38,691 nucleotides of DNA from an uncultured Chloroflexota bacterium (GTDB lineage Bacteria > Chloroflexota > Chloroflexia > Chloroflexales > Chloroflexaceae). Under the pieces are notes generated by a model. That model made no database searches and was not told the origin of the DNA. It saw only the letters and a list, made by a program, of their open reading frames with translations. The DNA is taken from NCBI GenBank assembly GCA_903915775.1, contig CAIWUD010000017.1, positions 1 through 38,691 of the forward strand. Reading direction: 5' to 3'. Each line of letters begins with the position of its first letter. Positions within the stretch are counted from its first letter, which is position 1. This document shows, in pieces, positions 23,570-31,083 of the stretch. The position numbers and the translations under genes were made by a program.

Positions 23570-23890
23570 CGGACTCTACTCCTTACTCTCTGCGCCTCAA
23601 CACAATAGACCGCCGCGACATACAGGGTCGCGGCGGTGCGGGTACAATGTAGTGGTTCAACGTATCGGTATCTGGTCGCGTCGCGCTGCTCTTTGACAGA
23701 GCGGGTAGGCCTATTTGCTTGTCGGCTTGGGGCCTGGACTACTCTCAACGATTGGCATCGTCGCACTATCGAGAGCTGCAGCGTCGGACTGTATGATATC
23801 GTCTGTTTTTCCGTCTTCTATCATAAAGCACTCAAGCAGGCTCGGCTACGGTGAGAGTGTACAATCTCACAAGGATCAGGTTTGGATGAA
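23570..23890. other. Intergenic region between glnA and the lipoprotein gene
   Basis: These 321 bases hold the leader of glnA (minus) and the upstream region of the lipoprotein gene (plus). Besides the hairpin at 23609-23637 there is a short inverted repeat GTGAGA...TCTCAC (about 23851-23870) next to the lipoprotein start, which could be an operator. No small gene or RNA was identified. Confidence 0.4.
23609..23637 (-). promoter_or_regulatory. Perfect hairpin in the glnA leader
   Basis: ACCGCCGCGAC (23609-23619) and GTCGCGGCGGT (23627-23637) form an 11-bp perfect stem with a seven-base loop about 40 bases upstream of the glnA ATG. It could be an operator or a leader-RNA structure. It is not followed by a real T-run, so a terminator is unlikely. 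Confidence 0.5.
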
Positions 23891-26050
23891 ATGACTATGT
23901 ATCAACGCTTTACCCTCCTCTGGCTCCTCTGTTTTAGCTTGGGCGCCTGTATACCGGCCGTACCTCCTGATAGACCGCCCCCCCACAATCTGGTCGAGCC
24001 GTTTTTGGGGGCATGGCGTGGTGCCGCCGAAGAGCTTGGAGCGCCACGTACGCCGCCCATCTGGGTTGATGATTTTCAGGTTCAGTTCTTTGCACGCCAC
24101 CTGATCCGTGCCGTTGATAGCCGCCGTGCAGTCGTTGAACCACTGGCTCCCGATTGGGAGTCGAGCTATCCTAGCGATCTGCTCAACCGGCCCGTATCGC
24201 CGCTGCGAGCCTCTTTGGCCCCTACCGATAGGGCTCACGTGCTGGTGGCACCACTTGAGCAGATGAGTATTGTCGTACGTATCCCCGGCTACAGCGGCCC
24301 TGCAGAGTTGCATCTCTACGACGTGGCACTGCGTCTGACTGGCAGCAGTTCCTTTGAGGTTGTTGATGGGTTAGCCACAGTCACCGCCGTTGCCCGGGGT
24401 CGCCTAGGTCCTCAGTGGGCCATGGCGCTGGTTGATGATCAGTTGGCCGGTGTACGCCAGGCGCTCTTCACCCTCGATGCCCAGACGCTCCTGCAGACCG
24501 GTGACGCCGAGCTCGATCCACTCTACCCGCGCCTACAGGCGCTGATGAATCAAGCTGCAATCAGTTACCAACTCAATGGGCGTACTATTCGCGGCTACCG
24601 ATCCCCCGATAATCCGCTGCTCTGGCTACGTGACCATGTCTACCAGGGGCGTGGCTTCCGCTATTTCGAGAATGATCTTACCTCAGCTCTCGACGCGTTT
24701 CGAGACGCGCAACTCCCCGATGGGAGTCTGCCTGATGTCCTCGACTATCCTGAACGTTTTGTTACTGCCTTCCGTAAAGAGGTTGAGTCTGACCTGGAGT
24801 TTCTCTATGTCCAGGGGGTCTATGAGGCGTGGCAGGCAACTGGTGACGATAACTGGCTTCAGAGCCACCTTGCATCGATGCGGCGCGCCCTCTCTTACAT
24901 CACCAGTGATCCGTTGCGCTGGGATGCCACCCGCGGGTTAGTACGCCGCCCCTACACGATCGACATGTGGGATTTCTCCTACGGTCCCACGACGATCAGC
25001 CCTGATGGTAAGCCGGCACCGCGCCACTGGATCGACGCGGATACGATCTGGGGTACGTTTCATGGTGATAATACTGGTCTGGCCTACGCCCTTGAACTCA
25101 TGGCACGCATCGAAACAGAGCTAGGGGAGCCAGATCGTGCTACCGTATGGCGCGAGCAACGGCGTGTACTCATTGCTCGGCTCAACCAACTCAGCTGGAA
25201 TGGCTCCTTCTTCACCCACTTCGTCCCTGAGGATCCCAACGTTCGTCCTGCCAGTGTGGATCCCCTGAGTCAACTCAGCCTCTCGAATGCCTACGCCCTC
25301 AATCGTGAACTACTCGATCTGCGCCAGGGTCGGGCTATCGTCGAAGCATACTACGCTCGGCGCGCCTTCGATCGCGCATTTGCTGAATGGTACGCGATCG
25401 ACCCTCCCTTCCCCCCGGGTAGCTTCGGGATGGCAGGAGGTAAAGGGGAGAATCCGGGGGAGTATACGAATGGTGGCATCATGCCCCTCGTTGGCGGCGA
25501 GCTTGCACGTGGCGCCTTCCGCTTTGGTGCCGAATCCTACGGTTTTGATATTCTGCGCCGCTACGCCGCCCTTACCCGTCTTACCGGTGCCAGTTACCTC
25601 TGGTACTATCCCGATGGCCGTCCGGGCATCCAGGGGCCAAATACCATACCCACGGATGGTTGGGGCGCTGGCGCAATGATTGGAGCCCTGCTTGAGGGTG
25701 CCGCTGGCTTCAGTGGCTATGGGAGCCGTTTTGCTGAACTGCAACTCTCGCCCCGCTGGTCGGCAGAAGCGGGCTTTCGCGAAGTGCGTGCAACCGTGCG
25801 TTACGCCGCTTCCGATGGCTATGCGGCCTACCTCTGGCGCCGTGAGTCCAACGCGCTGCGCCTGAGTCTCACCAGTAGTGCAGCGGAGACGACGTTGCGC
25901 ATGCTCCTCCCCGCAGAGGCCGTTGCACAACCACTCCAGGTGACCCTTGATGGTAAGTCGGTGCCTGCCCGGGTTGAACTGTTATTAAACTCATCCTACC
26001 TGCTGCTTACCCTGCCCGGTGGTGATGCTGAACTCGTCGTGAGTTGGTAG
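23891..26050 (+). CDS. Lipoprotein with (alpha/alpha) barrel glycosidase-like domain
   Basis: With the ATG at 23891 the protein has 719 residues; a TTG nine bases earlier and an ATG six bases later are alternatives. The start MTMYQRFTLLWLL...LGAC is a lipoprotein signal with lipobox LGAC, the modified cysteine being residue 20. After a beta-rich N-terminal part, the middle (about 235-600) has repeated helical blocks with acidic/aromatic clusters such as LLWLRDHVYQGRGFRYFEND, DLEFLYVQGVYEAW, WIDADTIWGTFHGDN, NGGIMPLVGGELARGA and PTDGWGAGAMIGALL. These resemble six-hairpin glycosidases (amylo-alpha-1,6-glucosidase or rhamnosidase type). A small beta domain ends it. Carbohydrate cleavage at the cell surface is inferred; the substrate is unknown. 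Confidence 0.75.
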   Translation: MTMYQRFTLLWLLCFSLGACIPAVPPDRPPPHNLVEPFLGAWRGAAEELGAPRTPPIWVDDFQVQFFARHLIRAVDSRRAVVEPLAPDWESSYPSDLLNRPVSPLRASLAPTDRAHVLVAPLEQMSIVVRIPGYSGPAELHLYDVALRLTGSSSFEVVDGLATVTAVARGRLGPQWAMALVDDQLAGVRQALFTLDAQTLLQTGDAELDPLYPRLQALMNQAAISYQLNGRTIRGYRSPDNPLLWLRDHVYQGRGFRYFENDLTSALDAFRDAQLPDGSLPDVLDYPERFVTAFRKEVESDLEFLYVQGVYEAWQATGDDNWLQSHLASMRRALSYITSDPLRWDATRGLVRRPYTIDMWDFSYGPTTISPDGKPAPRHWIDADTIWGTFHGDNTGLAYALELMARIETELGEPDRATVWREQRRVLIARLNQLSWNGSFFTHFVPEDPNVRPASVDPLSQLSLSNAYALNRELLDLRQGRAIVEAYYARRAFDRAFAEWYAIDPPFPPGSFGMAGGKGENPGEYTNGGIMPLVGGELARGAFRFGAESYGFDILRRYAALTRLTGASYLWYYPDGRPGIQGPNTIPTDGWGAGAMIGALLEGAAGFSGYGSRFAELQLSPRWSAEAGFREVRATVRYAASDGYAAYLWRRESNALRLSLTSSAAETTLRMLLPAEAVAQPLQVTLDGKSVPARVELLLNSSYLLLTLPGGDAELVVSW

Positions 26051-26124
26051 TGGATGGCTCTGGGATCACCGAGCGCCTGCTCGGTCTCCTCGGGAACTGG
26101 TCACATCGTGTACAATGGAGCCCT

Positions 26125-27195
26125 ATGCAGACAATTCCCCTCCTTCAGATTGGCCTCGGCGGCGTTGGCCGCGAGTTGGTACGCCAGATCCTCGCAACTG
26201 AAGCGCCCCTTGCCCGGCGCTACGGTTTTCGTCTCGCCCACGTGGCTCTCGCTGATACGACCGGTCTGCTCTCTGCAGCCGATGGTCTGGACCGTGCTGC
26301 CCTTGAGGCAATCCTGGTAGCGAAGGAGCATGGTCAATCAATCACCACGCTCCCGGGCTCTACGACGGGCTCTTCTTGGGAGGCCTTCCCCCTTGAGCAA
26401 CGGGCCATCTTCGTCGATGTAAGTGCTGCCCCCGGCCATGAGGTACCCCTGGCGGCACGGATTGCAGCAGGTTGTCGGGTTGTCCTAGCGAACAAACGCC
26501 CCCTCAGTACGAGCATGGCCGCTTTTACTGCCCTTACGGCGCATGGCGCAACGCGCTACGAGGCCACCGTAGGTGCCGGTCTCCCGGTCATTGCCACCCT
26601 GCAGAGCCTGATCGATAGTGGCGATACCATTATCCGTATTGAGGCTGCGATGAGTGGTACCCTCGGCTACCTCTGCACTGAGCTTGAGGCTGGGAAACCA
26701 CTCTCGGTTGCGCTACGTGCCGCCCATGCCCTTGGCTATACCGAGCCTGACCCGCGGGATGATCTGAGTGGTGCCGATGTGGCTCGTAAGGCGCTTATTC
26801 TGGCACGTACTAGCGGCCTAAACTGGGAGCCTGAGGCGGTTACTGCTGAGGCCTGGTTCCCACCCGAGCTTGCCAGTGTACACCGAGACGAATTCATGGC
26901 TCGCGCCGAAGAGCTCGATGCACCGCTGGCAGCACGCGTTGCTGAGGCACGTGCCGCAGGGGGCGCTCTGCGCTACGTTGCTACCCTAACCCCTACTGGG
27001 GCGAGTGTGGCGCTACGAGTCGTTCCTGCGGATCATCCCCTTGCAACACTCCGTGGGCCTGACAACCTCTTCAGCTTTACCAGCGCACGCTACGCAGAGC
27101 GCCCGCTGGTCGTGCGTGGCCCTGGTGCTGGTCAGCCGGTGACCGCCGCCGGTGTGCTCGCCGACATCATCGCCACGGCACGTGAACGCTGGTAG
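26125..27195 (+). CDS. hom: Homoserine dehydrogenase
   Basis: The 356-residue enzyme reduces aspartate semialdehyde to homoserine for methionine and threonine synthesis. The NAD(P) site is QIGLGGVGREL (8-18). VVLANKRPLS, YEATVGAGLPVI, GTLGYLCTEL and GYTEPDPRDDLSGADVARK are the catalytic blocks. It is the short form without a C-terminal ACT domain, so feedback inhibition by threonine through ACT is not expected. ATG 26125 is preceded by TACAAT at 26111-26116, close enough that the message may be nearly leaderless; the frame is open upstream into the lipoprotein gene but without a better start. Confidence 0.92.
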   Translation: MQTIPLLQIGLGGVGRELVRQILATEAPLARRYGFRLAHVALADTTGLLSAADGLDRAALEAILVAKEHGQSITTLPGSTTGSSWEAFPLEQRAIFVDVSAAPGHEVPLAARIAAGCRVVLANKRPLSTSMAAFTALTAHGATRYEATVGAGLPVIATLQSLIDSGDTIIRIEAAMSGTLGYLCTELEAGKPLSVALRAAHALGYTEPDPRDDLSGADVARKALILARTSGLNWEPEAVTAEAWFPPELASVHRDEFMARAEELDAPLAARVAEARAAGGALRYVATLTPTGASVALRVVPADHPLATLRGPDNLFSFTSARYAERPLVVRGPGAGQPVTAAGVLADIIATARERW

Positions 27196-27205
27196 GCATA
27201 ATATG

Positions 27206-27238
27206 GGGGGTGTAGAGCGCTTTGTTCTCCATACCCCC
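27206..27238. terminator. Hairpin between convergent hom and the PHP gene
   Basis: GGGGGT...ACCCCC with further pairing (GT with AT, GAG with CTC) makes a long imperfect stem 10 bases after hom. No T-run follows. A bidirectional stop is inferred from its place. Confidence 0.4.
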
Positions 27239-27253
27239 TGAATGTTTTCCTGC

Positions 27254-29617
27254 TCAGATCTCGCCATAGATCTCGAGCAACTCGCGCCACTCTCCCGTCA
27301 ACTCCTCCCGGCGCGCAGCATAGAAGAAGTGGGCCACGCCATGTTCGTCGATCAGGACGAGATCAACCTGACTGCGCATCGGGCGCATGTACCCCAAGTT
27401 ACCCCACCAGCGTAGCTTCTCCGGATCAAGGGGACGATCTTGTTGGTACATGCGTGCGGCATACTCACGTACCGTCCCCGGCTCAATATCCTGGGTACGC
27501 CAGGGTGCGCTGCTCACATCACCGGTACGCAGGTTCCGAAAGATGTATTGCCACTCACCATCATCACCACAGCTGGCACTCAGCACCTCGATGCCAGTGC
27601 GTGGTCTTGGTACGCGGATGAGGTTGAGCCACGCTTCGGTCAATTTCTCAATTGGTACCGCAGTGTAGCTCTGCTGACCGTGGCCATCCTTACCCTTCAT
27701 TACCAGATCAAAGCGTGCCGTACCGTCAGCTGCACTACGTACACTTACAAGACCGCCTCGACCGCGCCAGCGTACCCGTCGTTCACCCCACACGATGCTA
27801 GGCACCGTTTCTTCGATAGAGACCGTGTGGATCAGCGCGAGATCACTATGCCCGTTGGTGCGTGGTAGGTCACCCTCTTCAGCGATCTGCACCTCGGTTT
27901 CACCACTGTCATCCAGACGGTCAGTGAGGAGCGTTGACCAGGCATCGCCCACGCCCCAATCACTGACACCGAAGAAGTAGTAGCTGATTACTCCATCGGC
28001 GCCACGGTAGACGAGATCATACTTCGTTCTACTACCCTGACGATAGGTACGCCAGAGCCCGTAGCGACCTTTCCAGCGTACCTGGCCCTGAAGGTCAATA
28101 CGGCCATTACGGAAGTCTTCGTACCGATCGATAGCGTAGGCCCAGAGTCCCTGTGCACGATCGCGGGTCACTCCAGCCGTGGTGCGCAGGTCACGCACCT
28201 CATACAGCCAGTTGCCCCCTCGCTTCTGGGCAGCCACAACCTGGACGCCTGAGCGAGGGAGATCCATCTCTGTATCTGGTTCCAGGGGTAGACTGGTCGC
28301 CTCCGTAGATGTACGACGACAGAGTTGGATGATCTCAGTCCGCTCCGCAACGACCGTCTCACGATCGCGACGCACGTAGATCAGCCCGTTCGTGCCGACA
28401 TAGGGTGGAGGTTCGCTCACTTTGATCTCCACACGCACGATATCCTGTCCCTCATAGCTCATAAGTTCGAAGGACAGGTGCGGCAGCGGGGTGATCTGTT
28501 CGGCAACGCCCTGCCGAAGGGCCTCACTAACCTGCTCGGGCCGTTTGACACCAACGACCCCCCCACCCGGTTCACAGCCAATCACCAGTACGCCCCCGCC
28601 CGCATTCGCCAGGGCAGCGACATCGCTCCAGAGTCCGTACGCCGCGTGCGCCTCTTCAGCCACAACCCGGAGTACCTGGCGTTCGCTAGAACCGTTAAAA
28701 CGCACGGCATCGATCGCCCACTGCTTCTGGTCGCGCTTCGGGACACGAACCCGGTCGAAATCTTGACTAGAGAGCAGGGCATGCAGTGCACTAAAGCTCG
28801 GGTTGGGTAGGAGTAACTCTACATACCGATCGCCGATACCAGCGCGATGGTGGCTCTGTGCCTCATCACTGGGTAAACGGCGCAGCCGGTGCGCATCACT
28901 ACCTTGGATGCAGAACATGCGCCGTTCGTAGTGCTCCACCTTGCCGTTGTAGAAGCCCGGCGAGGTGAACTTGTCACGATCGGTGTAGAAGTTTACAAAC
29001 TCAAGGGCATGGAGGTATGGGCTCTGCGTCACTGCAATACGAGCTTGACCACTCGTACCCATCCGTAGGGTCTCGCTGACAACCCCATTGGGTGCATTCA
29101 CGTGCGGTGCAATGACCAGGCCACCGGCGCGTGCAATGATCTCATACGCCTCGGTGACATGGCGCGTATTGGCGACTCCACACGTCCCCGCTTTCAGCAG
29201 TTCGGGAGGAATCCCTAGCTGCAGCAGTGTTGCTTCGATCAGGCTAATCGGGTGAACTGGGGGGAAAATAGCAAGAATGTGTGCCCCAAAGTGTGAGGTG
29301 AACTCAAAACCGGGTAAGACGGTGATGTTGGTAAGGAGTCGTCGATATTCCTGGAGGCGGGCCTGCTCTTCTGTTGTCAGGCGGTTAGCACTCTCCAGTC
29401 TACTCAGGAATGCTAGTTCATCCTGAAGCTGTTCGTAGCCATGAACCGTATTGTGATCAGTAAAAGCAATAATCTCCAGATCACGACGCTCAGCTTCTTG
29501 GAGAATTTCGAAATAGGTAACTTCAGGCTCAGCGTAATCTTCGGATGCAGGGGTGTGTATATGAAGATCGGCCCGCATCCAACGCATCCCGCTGCGCTTC
29601 TGCACAGCGCTACTCAT
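27254..29617 (-). CDS. PHP phosphoesterase - AlbA_2 (Schlafen-type) fusion with duplicated C-terminal domain
   Basis: This 787-residue protein has three parts. Residues 15-290 are a PHP domain with metal ligands in RADLHIHT (His19, His21), FTDHN (Asp54, His55), PGFEF (102-106), APHVN (170-174) and GSDAH (239-243). Residues 297-435 are an AlbA_2/Schlafen-type domain: DVAALANAGGGVLVIG and NGLIYVRRDRETV are its marks. Residues 457-564 and 675-781 are two copies of a module of about 105 residues, and 615-667 is a third, half copy; each has RW.G..G, DLV and an aromatic end before a W..L helix. I do not know a named family for this module. There is no signal peptide. PHP proteins cut phosphoesters in nucleic acids or nucleotides, so nucleic acid processing or defence is plausible. 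Confidence 0.8.
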   Translation of the reverse strand: MSSAVQKRSGMRWMRADLHIHTPASEDYAEPEVTYFEILQEAERRDLEIIAFTDHNTVHGYEQLQDELAFLSRLESANRLTTEEQARLQEYRRLLTNITVLPGFEFTSHFGAHILAIFPPVHPISLIEATLLQLGIPPELLKAGTCGVANTRHVTEAYEIIARAGGLVIAPHVNAPNGVVSETLRMGTSGQARIAVTQSPYLHALEFVNFYTDRDKFTSPGFYNGKVEHYERRMFCIQGSDAHRLRRLPSDEAQSHHRAGIGDRYVELLLPNPSFSALHALLSSQDFDRVRVPKRDQKQWAIDAVRFNGSSERQVLRVVAEEAHAAYGLWSDVAALANAGGGVLVIGCEPGGGVVGVKRPEQVSEALRQGVAEQITPLPHLSFELMSYEGQDIVRVEIKVSEPPPYVGTNGLIYVRRDRETVVAERTEIIQLCRRTSTEATSLPLEPDTEMDLPRSGVQVVAAQKRGGNWLYEVRDLRTTAGVTRDRAQGLWAYAIDRYEDFRNGRIDLQGQVRWKGRYGLWRTYRQGSRTKYDLVYRGADGVISYYFFGVSDWGVGDAWSTLLTDRLDDSGETEVQIAEEGDLPRTNGHSDLALIHTVSIEETVPSIVWGERRVRWRGRGGLVSVRSAADGTARFDLVMKGKDGHGQQSYTAVPIEKLTEAWLNLIRVPRPRTGIEVLSASCGDDGEWQYIFRNLRTGDVSSAPWRTQDIEPGTVREYAARMYQQDRPLDPEKLRWWGNLGYMRPMRSQVDLVLIDEHGVAHFFYAARREELTGEWRELLEIYGEI

Positions 29618-29792
29618 ACGTTTTCAACTCCATAGGTTGTAGCTTTTCTCTTTTTTTACTCCAGCATGGGGAATCTTTTGGGGAGCCAAGCCTGCTCCTG
29701 GGTTCAGATGGATTGTAAATGTACACCCTTGGAACTATATCTCAATAGTATCATATAGCAGGCGTAACGGATTTGCAAAACAGTCGATACGC
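29618..29792. other. Upstream region of the PHP fusion gene
   Basis: This stretch is more AT-rich than the genes around it. It holds the promoter at 29750-29778 and a leader of about 125 bases with a run of T and A (about 29645-29660). No gene was found. Confidence 0.4.
29750..29778 (-). promoter_or_regulatory. Sigma-70 type promoter for the PHP fusion gene
   Basis: On the minus strand TTGCAA (29778-29773) and TATGAT (29755-29750) are separated by exactly 17 bases, with AT-rich DNA following. The gene starts about 130 bases downstream. Confidence 0.6.
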
Positions 29793-29934
29793 CATGCCTT
29801 AGGCATGCTTCAGTTTCGGCTGCGCCGACTTGACACGCTGGCGACACCAGGGCTGGGTTGGTTTTTTTGTGGAGGGCTTCGCCCTCCACACCTCCCGGAA
29901 GCGTGTCAAGCTGGTTTGAACCATGCCTTAGGCA
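29793..29934 (+). repeat. Interspersed palindromic repeat, full-length copy at the end of selD
   Basis: This is the clearest copy. CATGCCTTAGGCATG (29793-29807) starts it, CTTGACACGCT (29829-29839) and AGCGTGTCAAG (29900-29910) are the outer arms, seven T residues precede the hairpin GTGGAGGGC-TTC-GCCCTCCAC (29869-29889), and CATGCCTTAGGCA (29922-29934) ends it. The last box contains the selD stop codon. Confidence 0.9.
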
Positions 29935-30980
29935 ACGATGATCCCCCCTCCTTCTACTACACTACCGATCGCTACACAGAGCTCGCCAACCTCGGTACAA
30001 TGTGCCTGGAGGAGTGCTGCTGCCGCTGCTGGCAGCGCGATCAAAAGCCCACCTGAGGTCTGAGGGTCGTGAAGCAGCAGGCGCAAGGGCTCTTCAACAG
30101 AGGCTGCGTAGCGAACGTAGCCCCCAGTTTCGAGGTAGTCACGGTTACGTTTGAGACCCCCAGGGACAATGCCACGACGAGCGTAGCTCAGGGCCCCCGG
30201 TAGGAGTGGGAGTGCCTCTGCTTCAATCTGCAATCCCACCCCACTATGACGAGCGATCTCGGCTGCGTGGCCGAGCAGTCCAAAACCGGTGATGTCGGTG
30301 ACAGCATGGGCCTTCACTCTGGCAATGAGTTCGGCGGTGCGACGGTTCAGGTGCAGCATACTAGCCACAGCCGCCGCAAGATCATCCGCACTCGCTTCGT
30401 CCCATTTGCTCGCCGTTGTAACAAGACCGGTACCAAGGGGTTTGGTGAGCAGGAGCCGATCGCCTGGTTGGGCAGCGGCTTTTGTGGTCATCGTTGCCAG
30501 ATCGACGAGTCCGGTGACACAGAGCCCATACTTTGGTTCCCGATCGACCACCGTATGGCCACCAGCTACGACTGCGCCTGCCTCAGCCACTTTATCGATA
30601 CCCCCCTGGAGAATGGCTGCCATGATCTCCAGATCGAGATCTTCGGGAAAACCAGCTACGGCCAGAGCGAGCACAGGACGTCCACCCATCGCATAGATAT
30701 CGCTCAGGGCATTTGCCGCCGCGATCGCCCCATAGCTGTAGGGCTCATCGACGATTGGCGGAAAAAAGTCCACCGTCTGCACGAGCGCCTGGCGCTCATC
30801 CAGCTGGTAGACGGCCGCATCATCACTCAGCGCGAGCCCAACGAGCAGTTGGGGGCTCGTCGGTAGGCGTAGGGTGGCGAGAAGATTTGATAGGGCGCCC
30901 GGCCCTAGCTTTGCCGCTCAGCCAGCACAGGCGGCAAGGCTCGTTAGGCGTATCTGTTTGCGCTGATCACGCACTGGCAT
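29928..30980 (-). CDS. selD: Selenide, water dikinase with in-frame TGA read as selenocysteine
   Basis: SelD makes selenophosphate from selenide and ATP, the selenium donor for selenocysteine. The frame from ATG 30980 to TAA 29928 encodes 350 residues, the usual length, if the TGA at 30920-30918 is read through. Around it the protein reads LTSLAACAG-U-AAKLGPGAL, exactly the catalytic Cys/Sec site of SelD, so Sec21 is expected. Further blocks are LSDDAAVYQL, QTVDFFPPIVDEPY, GGRPVLALAVAGFP, VVAGGHTV, KPLGTG, DITGFGLLGHA and HDPQTSGGLLIAL. AAAAGGAA just before ATG 30980 comes from the repeat upstream; a GTG six bases later is an alternative start with better spacing. Calling only the part after the TGA would lose the active site. 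Sec-insertion genes (selA, selB, selC) are not in this window. Confidence 0.9.
30891..30920 (-). promoter_or_regulatory. Bacterial SECIS-like hairpin after the selD TGA
   Basis: Ten bases after the TGA (30920-30918) the minus strand has TAGGGC, a five-base CGGGC loop and GCCCTA (30907-30891), a perfect 6-bp stem. In bacteria the selenocysteine insertion hairpin recognised by SelB lies within the coding region about 11 bases after UGA, with G in the loop, as here. Confidence 0.75.
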
Positions 30981-30981
30981 G

Positions 30982-31072
30982 TTCCTTTTCGGCTGCGCCA
31001 GCCGAATAGTCTGGCGCTACCAAGGCTAGGTTGGGTTTTTGTGGAAGGCCTCGCCCTCCACAGCTCCGGTTT
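30982..31072 (+). repeat. Interspersed palindromic repeat, copy between the BatA gene and selD
   Basis: GTTCCTTTTCGGCTGCGCCA, CTGGCGCTACCAAGGCTAGG, a T-run and GTGGAAGGCCTCGCCCTCCAC mark a copy with the same order as the 36.4 kb repeats. Its left edge provides the A/G-rich ribosome site before the selD ATG on the minus strand. Confidence 0.8.
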
Positions 31073-31083
31073 TGTACAGTTCA

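Noticed and set aside
25310-25930. 206-residue minus-strand ORF within the lipoprotein gene
   Set aside because: It is a shadow of the glycosidase-like gene, lacks a ribosome site and shows no family motif.
29869-29889. Repeat hairpin as an intrinsic terminator
   Set aside because: The T-run is on the 5' side of the hairpin, and the opposite strand has A residues after it, so the required stem-then-T order is missing on both strands.
30782-30980. selD as a truncated or broken gene because of the in-frame TGA
   Set aside because: The codons before the TGA encode a normal SelD N-terminus and the TGA lies exactly at the known Cys/Sec site with a SECIS-like stem, so read-through fits better than decay.
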